NCBI GenBank assembly: GCA_964400865.1
Contig: CAYNWG010000020.1
Coordinates: forward strand, 1 to 16,060
DNA: 16,060 bases
Direction: 5' to 3'
Source: DAOQVB01 sp964400865
Lineage (GTDB): Bacteria > Patescibacteriota > Microgenomatia > UBA1400 > PJMF01
In this document: piece by piece, positions 6,529 through 14,207 of the stretch
How the letters are laid out: each line of letters begins with the position of its first letter
How positions within the stretch are numbered: position 1 is the first letter of the stretch
Position numbers and translations under genes: made by a program
Notes under the pieces: generated by a model
Database searches by the model: none
What the model was told of the DNA's origin: nothing
What the model saw: only the letters and a program-made list of their open reading frames with translations

Positions 6529-8706
6529 TTATTTAAGAGCTGCTTCCATACTTGCAACTTTGGCTTTGAGAACCGCATCATCGGGACTAATGTTTTCGAT
6601 GATGTATCGATATTGGTCGAGAGCAGCTTGGGGGTTGTTTTGTAATTCGTAAATGGTGGCTAAGGTGCCACGAGCCTCGGCGTAATTCGATTTTAGTTCA
6701 AGAGCTTTTTGTAAGCGAATGATTGCTTGATCGTATTGTGATTGGTAACCTAGAATCTTGCCCTCGAGCAGCCATGGTCTTGGATCAGTTGGGGCTAATG
6801 TTTTAGCTTTATCTACCACTTCAAGCGCTTTGGTTAACCAGGCTATATCGAGTGGAGCTAGCTGCATATAGGAACCAATTTTGGTTAAGTACATGGTGTA
6901 ATGGACAGGATTTACTTGAGTACTACTTTCGAGTAGGGTAGCAGCTTGACTTGCCAAAGTGGCAGCTTCGCTTGCTTGCTGGCCAGCTGCAAGCTGGCCA
7001 GCAATATTTGCATAATAGCCACCCAGCGTGGAGTAATAACTAGCTTCTTGTGGTCTGAGAGCAATTGCTGAAAGAATTTTGTCTGATCCTATAGCTAACT
7101 GACCTTGCTGTATTGCAGCTTTGCCCTCAGTGTAAAGCACATCGGCTTGCCGAATTGAAAGAGTTTTTTCCACCAGCACAATTCCAAGAATACCGACTCC
7201 AGACAAAAAAAGGTATTGGGTAATGCTGAGTGGTTTTTTGGCTTTGTCAGGAATAAGTTGTGGTGAGCGATGCCAAAGACTAACTAAGACTCCCATGAAG
7301 AGAAATTGTACTGTGGTAACAGCAACAGTAGAAAAACCGAAAAAATTTGAGATAGAAAGTGCAAGTAAACCTCCAAGAATTCCTCCAGATAGAACTAGCG
7401 CTGGCATCGATTTTTGAATAATATCGGTTGAACTCTGGCGCAGCTTGTTTGCCCAGATGAAGCCAATTAAAAATGGACTGCTGATGAGGCTAACAAACGC
7501 CAAAAAACCAATGCTCCCCGTAGTGGCCAGATAATTCAACCATTCGTTGTGAGCCTTGTTATACAAAAAATCCCATTCAGACACCATGTTGTGAGCGATA
7601 GGTCTGTCTTGATAGTAACTATAGGCAAACGTTTCCAGCCCAGATCCAAAAAAAGGATAGCGTTTCCAAACATCGATTGCTCCTTGCCAAACTATTTTTC
7701 TAATCTCGCCTGACTCTGTACCACCTGCCTCAAGAGCGGGACCAAAAACTTCGGTTTTTGGTGCTTCAGTTTTGTTCAATAACTGCGTCATTGAGGGAGT
7801 CAGCGGCGTACCAAAATATAGCGTACTCGTGAGAAGTAGAAAGCCAATAAGACCGAATCGGATTATCATTTGCTTGAGTGTAACTGTATGGGTTGACCAG
7901 GTGTGCCTGAGGAATGTAAGAGCAAACCAGCTCGTCAAGAAGACTGTGCCGACTCCTAATCCCAATAGTCCCGAACGAGATTTGGTGAAGAGTAAAACAC
8001 AATACCAGAGTGTAATGGTGCCAACCAGAACCAGCCAAAGTTTGGATTTCGTTTTCAATATCAATAAACTCAGGCCAAGTGGAATAAGCAGAATGAGGTA
8101 GGCGGCCAACCAGTTTGGTTGGCCGAAACTGCCAAAAACGCGGTTTTGCACATCTTGAACCCAGCAACTAACATTGAATGCACCTGTAGCGAGCTGGCAG
8201 CTGAAAGAATATCCAAAGTGTTCTGGTAGGGCATACAAGCTTGCGAGCACAGAGCCAATAACTAAGCTAAACAGCCAGTGTGCAATCGGTTGTGACCAAA
8301 AGGGAGTGTTTTTTGATTGGGAGTTTTCAACAAAAGTAGCGACAAAAGCATAAAAGAGAAGAACATAGGCCAAAGTTGAAACCAATCCACCATGAAATCT
8401 TGAATAGTAGCCGAAGAGAGATGTGTAGGGGTGAATTGAAAAAAGTGTGGCAAAGAGTTGAGAGACAATGAAGCCAATAATTGGTAGATCAAATGGTGTT
8501 TTTACTAGTAATAGTTTTTTTTGAATTACCATGCGAGCTAGCCAAACTAGACAAACAATGATCACCCAAATATAAACGAAGATCATTTTGTTAAATTCAA
8601 ACAGTTCCTCGGTGGTAAAAGCAAAGACCAGTGGTAGTGCTAACGCACCAAAATGAAATAGTGAGACGAGTGCTCGTTTTAGCCAACGATCAAGACTATT
8701 TTCCAT
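6529..8706 (-). CDS. O-antigen-ligase-like membrane protein with C-terminal TPR domain
   Basis: The 725-aa protein has an N-terminal polytopic region (about residues 10-515) with some 11-13 hydrophobic helices and a C-terminal TPR region (519-725) containing units such as PWLLEGKILGYQSQYDQAIIRL and AEARGTLATIYELQNNPQAA. The Wzy/WaaL-type (Wzy_C) landmarks are GQPNWLAAYL (195-204), SRSGLLGLG (243-251, conserved Arg244) and, after a long extracytoplasmic loop, HNEWLNYLATTGSIG (386-400), whose His and Glu are typical of the ligases. Family members join lipid-linked glycans to acceptors or polymerise them; the acceptor here could be a lipid or a protein, and the sequence does not say. Start: ATG at 8706, no Shine-Dalgarno. 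Three perfect inverted repeats (6976-7004, 7741-7762, 8103-8125) lie inside the gene, one over the GQPNW codons. It is divergent from the 8767 gene; the next gene on its strand is def. Confidence 0.88.
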   Translation of the reverse strand: MENSLDRWLKRALVSLFHFGALALPLVFAFTTEELFEFNKMIFVYIWVIIVCLVWLARMVIQKKLLLVKTPFDLPIIGFIVSQLFATLFSIHPYTSLFGYYSRFHGGLVSTLAYVLLFYAFVATFVENSQSKNTPFWSQPIAHWLFSLVIGSVLASLYALPEHFGYSFSCQLATGAFNVSCWVQDVQNRVFGSFGQPNWLAAYLILLIPLGLSLLILKTKSKLWLVLVGTITLWYCVLLFTKSRSGLLGLGVGTVFLTSWFALTFLRHTWSTHTVTLKQMIIRFGLIGFLLLTSTLYFGTPLTPSMTQLLNKTEAPKTEVFGPALEAGGTESGEIRKIVWQGAIDVWKRYPFFGSGLETFAYSYYQDRPIAHNMVSEWDFLYNKAHNEWLNYLATTGSIGFLAFVSLISSPFLIGFIWANKLRQSSTDIIQKSMPALVLSGGILGGLLALSISNFFGFSTVAVTTVQFLFMGVLVSLWHRSPQLIPDKAKKPLSITQYLFLSGVGILGIVLVEKTLSIRQADVLYTEGKAAIQQGQLAIGSDKILSAIALRPQEASYYSTLGGYYANIAGQLAAGQQASEAATLASQAATLLESSTQVNPVHYTMYLTKIGSYMQLAPLDIAWLTKALEVVDKAKTLAPTDPRPWLLEGKILGYQSQYDQAIIRLQKALELKSNYAEARGTLATIYELQNNPQAALDQYRYIIENISPDDAVLKAKVASMEAALK
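6976..7004. repeat. perfect inverted repeat in coding sequence, 13-bp arms
   Basis: TTGCTGGCCAGCT and AGCTGGCCAGCAA flank a 3-nt GCA centre; each arm also contains the palindrome GCTGGCCAGC. It covers codons 568-577 of the ligase/TPR protein (IAGQLAAGQ region) in a loop of the TPR domain. This is the longest perfect short-loop palindrome in the window. Confidence 0.8.
7741..7762. repeat. perfect hairpin in coding sequence, 9-bp arms
   Basis: ACCAAAAAC and GTTTTTGGT flank a TTCG centre (CGAA on the mRNA strand), in codons 315-322 (PKTEVFG) of the long extracytoplasmic loop of the ligase-like protein. Confidence 0.65.
8103..8125. repeat. perfect inverted repeat in coding sequence, 10-bp arms
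   Basis: CGGCCAACCA and TGGTTGGCCG flank GTT. It covers the codons for the conserved GQPNWLA motif of the ligase-like protein, so both arms are under protein-level constraint. Confidence 0.7.
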
Positions 8707-8745
8707 AGTTTGCAGTTTCTGACTTTCTTGCTATAGTGGCTGTAC

Positions 8746-8751
8746 TATAAT
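8746..8751 (+). promoter_or_regulatory. -10 box of the 194-aa gene
   Basis: TATAAT is 15 nt upstream of the ATG at 8767, and AAGGT (8756-8760) is a plausible Shine-Dalgarno, so this transcript has a short conventional leader. The overlapping reverse-strand TATAGT (8749-8744) could serve the divergent ligase-like gene. Confidence 0.45.
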
Positions 8752-8766
8752 TTTTAAGGTAGTGAT

Positions 8767-9351
8767 ATGCAAGACCAACCTGTCCAGAATCCAACAAGTA
8801 ATCAAGATCCGCAGTCTTATGCAGACGCGTATGATCAACCAACCGTAACATCATCTCAAAATGTTGTCACACCGCCATCAGTTGGTCAAGCAACCGTTTC
8901 TGCGAGTACCACTTCAGAAACATTAGAAGATCAAAACATTTTCTATTTACTTGGGGTTGAGGATGGCACAAACGAGCAAAAAGAAACCTTTTTGGATGAA
9001 TTGCAGCAAGTGATATGGGAGGATTTTCTGGAGAACGACGTGCAGTTGTTGCTGACTAAAGAAGAGCATGAGCAATTGCAACAAATGACTAATAACGATA
9101 CCAAAAAACCTCTGATGGAACAGGAGGCGGTCGTGGTGTTTTTGGAAAAACTCATTCCCGATTTAGAAGAAATAATGTTGGAGAAAGCGCTTGAGCTTAA
9201 GGCGGATTTGGTCAAGGAACGCATTGCGGGCTTGAAAGATTTGCACTCTGGTAAAACCGATGTGTTACAGAAGATTCAAGAGTCGGAGAGTCTTGTTACT
9301 CAAGATAGATGGCTGAGTGCGGCTCGCTTACTTAATTCATTACCTGCATAG
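8767..9351 (+). CDS. hypothetical acidic helical protein, 194 aa
   Basis: Residues 1-55 are rich in Gln, Pro, Ser, Thr and Asn and look disordered. Residues 56-155 form charged helices beginning NIFYLLGVED, with LDELQQVIWEDFLENDV and FLEKLIPDLEEIMLEKALELKADL. A final helical segment (165-194) ends WLSAARLLNSLPA. I recall similar small proteins (a Q/P-rich tail followed by an LLG..EE..F module, possibly DUF5663) as frequent in Candidate Phyla Radiation genomes, but this cannot be checked here. No signal peptide or membrane segment is seen. The ATG has an AAGGT upstream. It sits 27 bp before mreB, which has its own -10 box; read-through from this gene into the mre cluster is possible. No function is assigned. 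Confidence 0.85.
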   Translation: MQDQPVQNPTSNQDPQSYADAYDQPTVTSSQNVVTPPSVGQATVSASTTSETLEDQNIFYLLGVEDGTNEQKETFLDELQQVIWEDFLENDVQLLLTKEEHEQLQQMTNNDTKKPLMEQEAVVVFLEKLIPDLEEIMLEKALELKADLVKERIAGLKDLHSGKTDVLQKIQESESLVTQDRWLSAARLLNSLPA

Positions 9352-9363
9352 TGATTTGGTCGT

Positions 9364-9369
9364 TATAAT
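9364..9369 (+). promoter_or_regulatory. -10 box of the mre cluster
   Basis: A perfect TATAAT ends 9 nt before the mreB ATG (9379); only a weak TTACCT at 9340-9345 could be the -35. No Shine-Dalgarno lies between, so mreB is probably translated from a leaderless or nearly leaderless mRNA. Confidence 0.55.
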
Positions 9370-9378
9370 AGCACCACG

Positions 9379-10398
9379 ATGAGTCTTTCTAGTATTGTTG
9401 CTCGAATTGTACCGAGTGGAGCTTTTCCTCCTTTGGTGATAGATTGTGGCTCTGCGTACACCAAAGTTGCATATAAGGGTAGGCTAATTTGGGAACAGCC
9501 CACCGTGATTGCAGTTGATCAACAATCTGAAAAATATGTTTCGATCGGGGCAGTGGCAGTCAGGCAACTTGCTTCAGATGCTCAACGGCATTTACGAGCA
9601 GTCTATCCTATTCAAAACGGTATGATTGCACATCTGGTCGGACTGGAACGCTATATAACTCAGTTGCTGAGTCAGATAACTTGGGTTGACGGATCTTCAA
9701 TTTCGGTGTTCACACCGCTACTATTTATTGTCCCTACTGGACAATCTGGTTCGATTGGTAAGCAATGGTTGAGGTTTACAGCAACCTTGGGTAGAAGAGT
9801 TACTTTTTTGACAGAAGAAATACTAATTAGTAAGTTACAAACAGAAATATTCTTGCCAACTTGGATCATTGATTTTGGTTATAGTCACACGACTTGTGCG
9901 TTTTATGATGAGGATGGATATGTTACTGGCAACTCTTTCCCCTGGGGATTGAACAGGCTCGTTCAAGCTCTTGAAAGATCTATCACACAACGGAATATAC
10001 AATTAAGTTCAGAACAAATTGAACAGGTGCTCAAGCAGCTTGTGTTTGTACCGACAATAGATGGTTCAACAAAAAAGCGTAAGATAGGACTCACCGCCAA
10101 ACAAATAGGGAATGGCTCGAGCGTTCGGCTGGTACTTAATCAAGAAGATGTTGAGTCATCAGTTGTGGCAATTGTCGTTGAGTGGTTGTGGCTTATTAAA
10201 CAGCAGGTTGCGCGTTTATCTCGAACGATTGAAAATGATGTAACAACAACAAAGTTTTATTGTTTTGGTGGAGGCTCATTGCTCACTGGGTTGACCCAAA
10301 ATATTGAACGAGTACTTTCAATGCAAATGCAAACTAATTTAGTAGCAGTAACAAGTCTGCCTCCGCTGGTAACAAAAAATTATGTTCGCTCAAAATAA
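9379..10398 (+). CDS. mreB: diverged MreB-like actin homologue
   Basis: MreB forms membrane-associated filaments that direct sidewall peptidoglycan synthesis. The actin-fold motifs appear in order: phosphate-1 IDCGSAYTKVAYKG (residues 21-34), VPTGQSG (118-124, for the usual VPSGVT), phosphate-2 DFGYSHT (165-171, for DIGGGTT) and the adenosine motif FGGGSLLTGL (296-305). The identity rests on these plus position directly before mreC. It is clearly degenerate: the EEPMAAAIG helix is replaced by TEEILISKL, phosphate-2 has lost two glycines, and the GERTAE region is not recognisable. Length is 339 aa, near the family norm. The ATG is 9 nt from a TATAAT. The 3' end overlaps mreC by 17 nt. ATP binding or filament dynamics may be altered; an FtsA- or PilM-like relative is the main alternative, made unlikely by mreC next door. 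Confidence 0.82.
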   Translation: MSLSSIVARIVPSGAFPPLVIDCGSAYTKVAYKGRLIWEQPTVIAVDQQSEKYVSIGAVAVRQLASDAQRHLRAVYPIQNGMIAHLVGLERYITQLLSQITWVDGSSISVFTPLLFIVPTGQSGSIGKQWLRFTATLGRRVTFLTEEILISKLQTEIFLPTWIIDFGYSHTTCAFYDEDGYVTGNSFPWGLNRLVQALERSITQRNIQLSSEQIEQVLKQLVFVPTIDGSTKKRKIGLTAKQIGNGSSVRLVLNQEDVESSVVAIVVEWLWLIKQQVARLSRTIENDVTTTKFYCFGGGSLLTGLTQNIERVLSMQMQTNLVAVTSLPPLVTKNYVRSK

Positions 10399-11155
10399 AT
10401 TCTTTGCCAGAGTTACTGTTTATTTGATAGCCTGTTTAGTAGCTTTGGGTGTAGCCGAAATGACTGGTTCAGCTCAGGAAATTCAAAGCTTAATAAGACA
10501 ATATAGTCTTCCGATTCAATTGGCGACGGCTCAGAGGATTCAAACTATCAAGACACCGATTTCATCCCTTTTTATCTTCTGGAATCAGTTAGAGACCTAC
10601 CAAGAGTTGGAATTAGCGTATGCTAATTTGCAAGCCCAGTTGGTAAATTTAGAACAATTAGAGAAAGAAAATCAAGAACTGCGCTCTCAACTTGGCATTG
10701 AATCTGAGATAAAAACACAAGGTTTGATTACAACGCCAGTATTGTCCTTTCCGTATAGATTGATTAAACATGGTACGCAATCTGCTGTCAAAACGGGAGA
10801 TTTAGTTTTAGTAAACGGTACGTTAGTTGGTAGATTGGGCGAAGTTAATCTTGAGTATTCTCGAGTTATTTTGTTGAGTGATCAAGATGCCTCTGCCGTA
10901 ATTGGTATTACAAATCTTGGACAAAGGGGTGTGGTGCGTGGACGAGACCAACAACTCGTTTTGACTGAAGTACCCCAGGCCGCGACTGTCTCATCTGGTG
11001 ATAGAGTGATGTCGGCTGGAGAAAAAGGAATTAAACCAGGCGTATTTATAGGGACGATAGGTCAAGAACTAACCAAACCTACAGACGCAGTGCAAACCTT
11101 TGTGATCGACCAAGTTAATACATTTGATACCGCCAGATTGGTAGAAATTCAGTAA
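10382..11155 (+). CDS. mreC: rod shape-determining protein MreC
   Basis: The 257-aa protein has the MreC plan: a short cytoplasmic N-terminus, one membrane helix (about 7-25), an extracytoplasmic coiled coil (68-106, with LEQLEKENQELRSQLG), then the double beta-barrel domain (113-257) containing TGDLVLVNGTLVGRLGEV and GDRVMSAGEKGIKPGVFIGTI. MreC scaffolds the elongation machinery and contacts PBP2, encoded two genes downstream. The ATG at 10382 lies inside the end of mreB (17-nt overlap, different frame), has no Shine-Dalgarno and probably depends on translational coupling. It is followed by a 6-nt gap before the mreD-like gene. Confidence 0.94.
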   Translation: MFAQNKFFARVTVYLIACLVALGVAEMTGSAQEIQSLIRQYSLPIQLATAQRIQTIKTPISSLFIFWNQLETYQELELAYANLQAQLVNLEQLEKENQELRSQLGIESEIKTQGLITTPVLSFPYRLIKHGTQSAVKTGDLVLVNGTLVGRLGEVNLEYSRVILLSDQDASAVIGITNLGQRGVVRGRDQQLVLTEVPQAATVSSGDRVMSAGEKGIKPGVFIGTIGQELTKPTDAVQTFVIDQVNTFDTARLVEIQ

Positions 11156-11161
11156 AAAACT

Positions 11162-11626
11162 ATGAGATATACATTACAGCTTCGATTACTCCTCATCTTA
11201 GCACTCAAGCTAAGCTTGGTATATTGCACACTCATGATAGATTTTCATTTGGGACTTCCATTGTTAGCTTGTTTTCTACTATTGAAGTTTTCTCGTGGAA
11301 CAAAACAACCAACTTGGGCAGTTATATACCTACTGTTTTGTTCACTGATGTTTAGTAGCATATTTTCACTTTCATGGTTAGTCACACTGCTTTTTTTTGG
11401 TGCGACCTTTCTTTTTGATCATTCGATGAGATTCAGCACGAAACAATCAAGGCTTTTTTTGATAGGGCTATCAAACTTTATCAGTTTTTTGTTGTTCGTT
11501 GTGGCAAGAGGCATTCTATCGGGAGAAGTAGTGCTGTATTGGGTTATTTCTCTAATTGCGATTATAGGAATGAGCCAATGGAGTTGGTTTTCGCGCTTTC
11601 AATCGCAAACATGGTATATTCGGTAG
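11162..11626 (+). CDS. mreD: MreD-like membrane protein
   Basis: A 154-aa very hydrophobic protein with about five to six membrane helices (roughly 6-24, 28-43, 52-70, 72-86, 98-116, 122-138) and no sequence motif I can call. The identification as MreD rests on size, topology and position between mreC and the PBP2 gene, the usual place. MreD is poorly conserved in sequence across bacteria, so weak similarity is expected. It is 6 nt after mreC and 4 nt before the GTG start of PBP2. The start is ATG with no Shine-Dalgarno. Confidence 0.75.
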   Translation: MRYTLQLRLLLILALKLSLVYCTLMIDFHLGLPLLACFLLLKFSRGTKQPTWAVIYLLFCSLMFSSIFSLSWLVTLLFFGATFLFDHSMRFSTKQSRLFLIGLSNFISFLLFVVARGILSGEVVLYWVISLIAIIGMSQWSWFSRFQSQTWYIR

Positions 11627-11630
11627 CACA

Positions 11631-13439
11631 GTGTCAGAGCAAAATACCGATATTTTTTTTTGGAGAGCACGAATTTTTTTGAGTGCGATACTTGTTTGTG
11701 TGATTGTAGTGTTGGCTCGTTTGGTTGATTTACAGCTCGGTCAGGTTGGTTGGTATCGGGCAGCTGCTCAGGATAATAGTGATTTTAAATTGTCCGTACC
11801 TGCCAACCGTGGTGTTTTGTTGGATCGATATGGTGAGCCGATGGTCAAAAATAGTATTCGGTACTGGCAAAAACAGGATTTAACAACTTTTTTTTCAACA
11901 GAAGTATTGGTAGATGATGGTGCCGCTCTTGGATTGCTGGCAACTCAGGCTGCTCAAATTCGAAAGGAATATTCTCGTTGGTATCCACATAATTTATCTG
12001 GCGCACATGTAATAGGTTATGTTGGTCCAATCTCAAAAGAAGAGCTGTTGCTCAACGAAGATGCTGAAATAACAGATTTAGTTGGTCGTACCGGTTTAGA
12101 ACGAACTTTTAACGCGTTGTTAACAGGCAATGCTGGAGAAATTGAGTATGAGGTTACGGCTTTAGGTGAAGCAAATCGGGTGATCCAAGAAAAACCAATG
12201 ATTCCTGGTGAAGTTATCAAAACAACGCTTGACCCGTATCTAACCGCTGTAGCTCAGAAGGCTATGGAGAACAATACGGGAGCTGTGGTCATAGAAGATG
12301 CAAAAACCGGCGCTCTTTTGGCTGTAGTTAGTTCACCCTCATATGATCCAAATGTGTTTACCAAATTTACTCAAACCGACGAGGAGCAAGCTCTTAGACG
12401 ACAGCAGATTACATCATTTTTGGAGGATCCAGATAAGGCGTTGTTTAATCGAGCGATAGCAGGTGAGTATCCTCCCGGATCTGTATTTAAATTAGTTACG
12501 GCGATTGCAGGACTAGAATCGGAGAGTATTACGCCGAGTACAGTGGTGAAAGATGAGGGAATTATAAAAGTAGGTGAGTACGCATATGCGAACTGGTATT
12601 TTTCACAGTATGGCCGAACGGAAGGTGACATTAGTTTGGAGCGAGCCTTGGCTCGCTCCAATGATATCTATTTTTACAAAGCAGCTGAGTTTACGGGTCC
12701 AGATACAATTGCAACTTGGGCGCGGAATATTGGTTTTGGTTCTCCAACAGGTATTGAGCTGAATGGAGAAGCAAGCGGTTTAGTGCCAGATCCAGAGTGG
12801 AAGGAACGCACCCTGCACGAGCAATGGTACTTGGGAAATACCTATCACTATGGGATTGGACAGGGAGATTTATTGGTGAGTCCGGTTCAAGTTTCTCAGT
12901 TATTTCAAACTATCGCTAATCAGGGAGTTCGTTGTCAGCCACACATTTCTGAAGATGGTAAGAATGAATGTTATTCATTGGGTATGAAAGAAGAAAATGT
13001 AACTCCTATTCTGAAGGGCATGATTGCCGCCTGTAGTACAGGCGGCACCGCCTTTCCGTTTTTTGCTTATAACGAACAGTTTGACCCTAATCCAAACCCA
13101 AATGAGGCGATTGCGAACGGAATGGCAGCATGTAAAACTGGTACTGCGGAATTTGGTGGAGCAGATGAACGGGGATTTCGTAAAACCCATGGTTGGTTTT
13201 CAGTCGTGGTGGGTGTGCCCAAATTGAGTAGTCTAGCTCCGAGCGAAGAACCTGAGACGATAGCCGTAGTGGATCATGCCAGAGACGAATGGTTGGCGAA
13301 GGTACAACAAAATCCTTTGCCCAAAGAATTAGTAATCACAGTGCTGGTGGAAAGTGATGAAGAGAAGCCATATAAAGAGGGTAGCGCCGATGCAGCGCCA
13401 ATAGCGTTGGAGTTGGTAGAATGGATGGTGGGAAAGTAA
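11631..13439 (+). CDS. mrdA: penicillin-binding protein 2 (peptidoglycan transpeptidase)
   Basis: A class B PBP that cross-links peptidoglycan during elongation. It has an N-terminal membrane anchor (about 13-36), a dimerisation region starting at NRGVLLDRYGEPM, the junction motif DLVGRTGLERTFNALLTG, and a transpeptidase domain with all three active-site motifs: SVFK with nucleophile Ser284 (in YPPGSVFK), SND with Ser343-Asn344, and KTGT starting at Lys502. Length (602 aa) is typical. The start is GTG at 11631, 4 nt after mreD. Two perfect palindromes lie in the gene: 12636-12661 precisely over the SxN motif codons and 13025-13047 upstream of KTGT. RodA, the usual glycosyltransferase partner, is not next to it; an unknown gene follows after 6 nt. 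Confidence 0.95.
   Translation: MSEQNTDIFFWRARIFLSAILVCVIVVLARLVDLQLGQVGWYRAAAQDNSDFKLSVPANRGVLLDRYGEPMVKNSIRYWQKQDLTTFFSTEVLVDDGAALGLLATQAAQIRKEYSRWYPHNLSGAHVIGYVGPISKEELLLNEDAEITDLVGRTGLERTFNALLTGNAGEIEYEVTALGEANRVIQEKPMIPGEVIKTTLDPYLTAVAQKAMENNTGAVVIEDAKTGALLAVVSSPSYDPNVFTKFTQTDEEQALRRQQITSFLEDPDKALFNRAIAGEYPPGSVFKLVTAIAGLESESITPSTVVKDEGIIKVGEYAYANWYFSQYGRTEGDISLERALARSNDIYFYKAAEFTGPDTIATWARNIGFGSPTGIELNGEASGLVPDPEWKERTLHEQWYLGNTYHYGIGQGDLLVSPVQVSQLFQTIANQGVRCQPHISEDGKNECYSLGMKEENVTPILKGMIAACSTGGTAFPFFAYNEQFDPNPNPNEAIANGMAACKTGTAEFGGADERGFRKTHGWFSVVVGVPKLSSLAPSEEPETIAVVDHARDEWLAKVQQNPLPKELVITVLVESDEEKPYKEGSADAAPIALELVEWMVGK
12636..12661. repeat. perfect inverted repeat over the PBP2 SxN motif, 12-bp arms
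   Basis: TTGGAGCGAGCC and GGCTCGCTCCAA flank a 2-nt TT centre. The right arm encodes ARSN, including catalytic Ser343 and Asn344, so it is fixed by protein function while the left arm (SLERA) forms its exact reverse complement. Confidence 0.8.
13025..13047. repeat. perfect inverted repeat in PBP2, 11-bp arms
   Basis: TGCCGCCTGTA and TACAGGCGGCA flank a single G, within codons for IAACSTGGT. It is markedly more GC-rich than its surroundings. Confidence 0.75.
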
Positions 13440-13445
13440 AAACGT

Positions 13446-14186
13446 ATGTTAGAAAATTCACTAGCTAATCTTGATATCGAGCTTGAGAGGGTGGCTTTAA
13501 ACTGGCAACCCATGGCAGTTTACGAGAATGTATATTTCAACGAAAGTCATAATGCTTTCCCCGAACCTTTTGCTAGTGAAGCAGAAACTGAAGGTTTTTT
13601 GTCTGGAAGTGAGCATTGGACTCTCTGTTCAAAGGGAGAGACTATATATAGTCGGGATTTTGTGCAATGCGGTGCAGCGTTGATTAAAAATAAATCAACT
13701 GGCTTAGTTACACTAATCCACGAATCAATGTGGTCTGAGTCTGCAGATGTAGGATTGGCTCTGCAGAGAGCGGATAACGTAGAGGTGATTACCATTGTTG
13801 GTCCCTATAGTCATATGCAATTTGACAATGTGAGATACGCACATGAGAAAGACCCACACAGTGCGGCTGACGCTATTGTAGGAATAGACCGCCAAAGATC
13901 TCGCCGGTATCGTGGTGGAACAGGTATCGAAGAAAATAAAGCGCACATATTTCTGAATGGCTCTGCGCTGTTGGGATTGTCCGAAAGGGAGATGGCAGAG
14001 GGATTAAATAATTTGCAACTCACCCAACAGGCGGGCGAAACACAGCACATAGGGAGAATTGAGATTCCAGTTTCTAGGAATGAAACGAACAGATGGTATC
14101 TCTTATACCGACCAAAAGAGAATATTATCTGGATCTACGAGTCTGGTACAAAAAAGCTATTTAAATATCCTGGTTTTGAAAATTGA
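13446..14186 (+). CDS. unknown protein at the end of the mre cluster, 246 aa
   Basis: I do not recognise this protein with confidence. It begins at an ATG 6 nt after the PBP2 stop and is in all likelihood co-transcribed with the shape genes. There is no signal peptide or membrane helix. A central stretch, DFVQCGAALIKNKSTGLVTLIHES (residues 71-94), places Cys75 and His92 in a strand-turn-strand layout reminiscent of the Cys-His pair in CheD-type deamidases and the wider CNF1/YfiH-like fold; this is a weak structural analogy only. It is followed by a hydrophobic strand VEVITIVGP, a His/Asp-rich patch (YSHMQFDNVRYAHEKDPHSAAD), an Arg-rich loop (150-156) and a C-terminal beta-rich part with YLLYRPKENIIWIYE. 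It occupies the place where rodA often lies. The stop codon is TGA. A 14-bp palindrome (13640-13653) lies within it. Confidence 0.85.
   Translation: MLENSLANLDIELERVALNWQPMAVYENVYFNESHNAFPEPFASEAETEGFLSGSEHWTLCSKGETIYSRDFVQCGAALIKNKSTGLVTLIHESMWSESADVGLALQRADNVEVITIVGPYSHMQFDNVRYAHEKDPHSAADAIVGIDRQRSRRYRGGTGIEENKAHIFLNGSALLGLSEREMAEGLNNLQLTQQAGETQHIGRIEIPVSRNETNRWYLLYRPKENIIWIYESGTKKLFKYPGFEN
13640..13653. repeat. 14-bp perfect palindrome
   Basis: GACTATATATAGTC, without a spacer, inside the 246-aa gene (codons for ETIYS). It could be a protein-binding site or simply coincidence in AT-rich DNA. Confidence 0.5.
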
Positions 14187-14207
14187 AACTACCAGTGGTA
14201 TGTAGGA

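Noticed and set aside
11641..11661. Intrinsic terminator (AAAATA-CCGA-TATTTT followed by T-run)
   Set aside because: It lies within the first codons of PBP2, and its stem is made only of A-T pairs, too weak to terminate.
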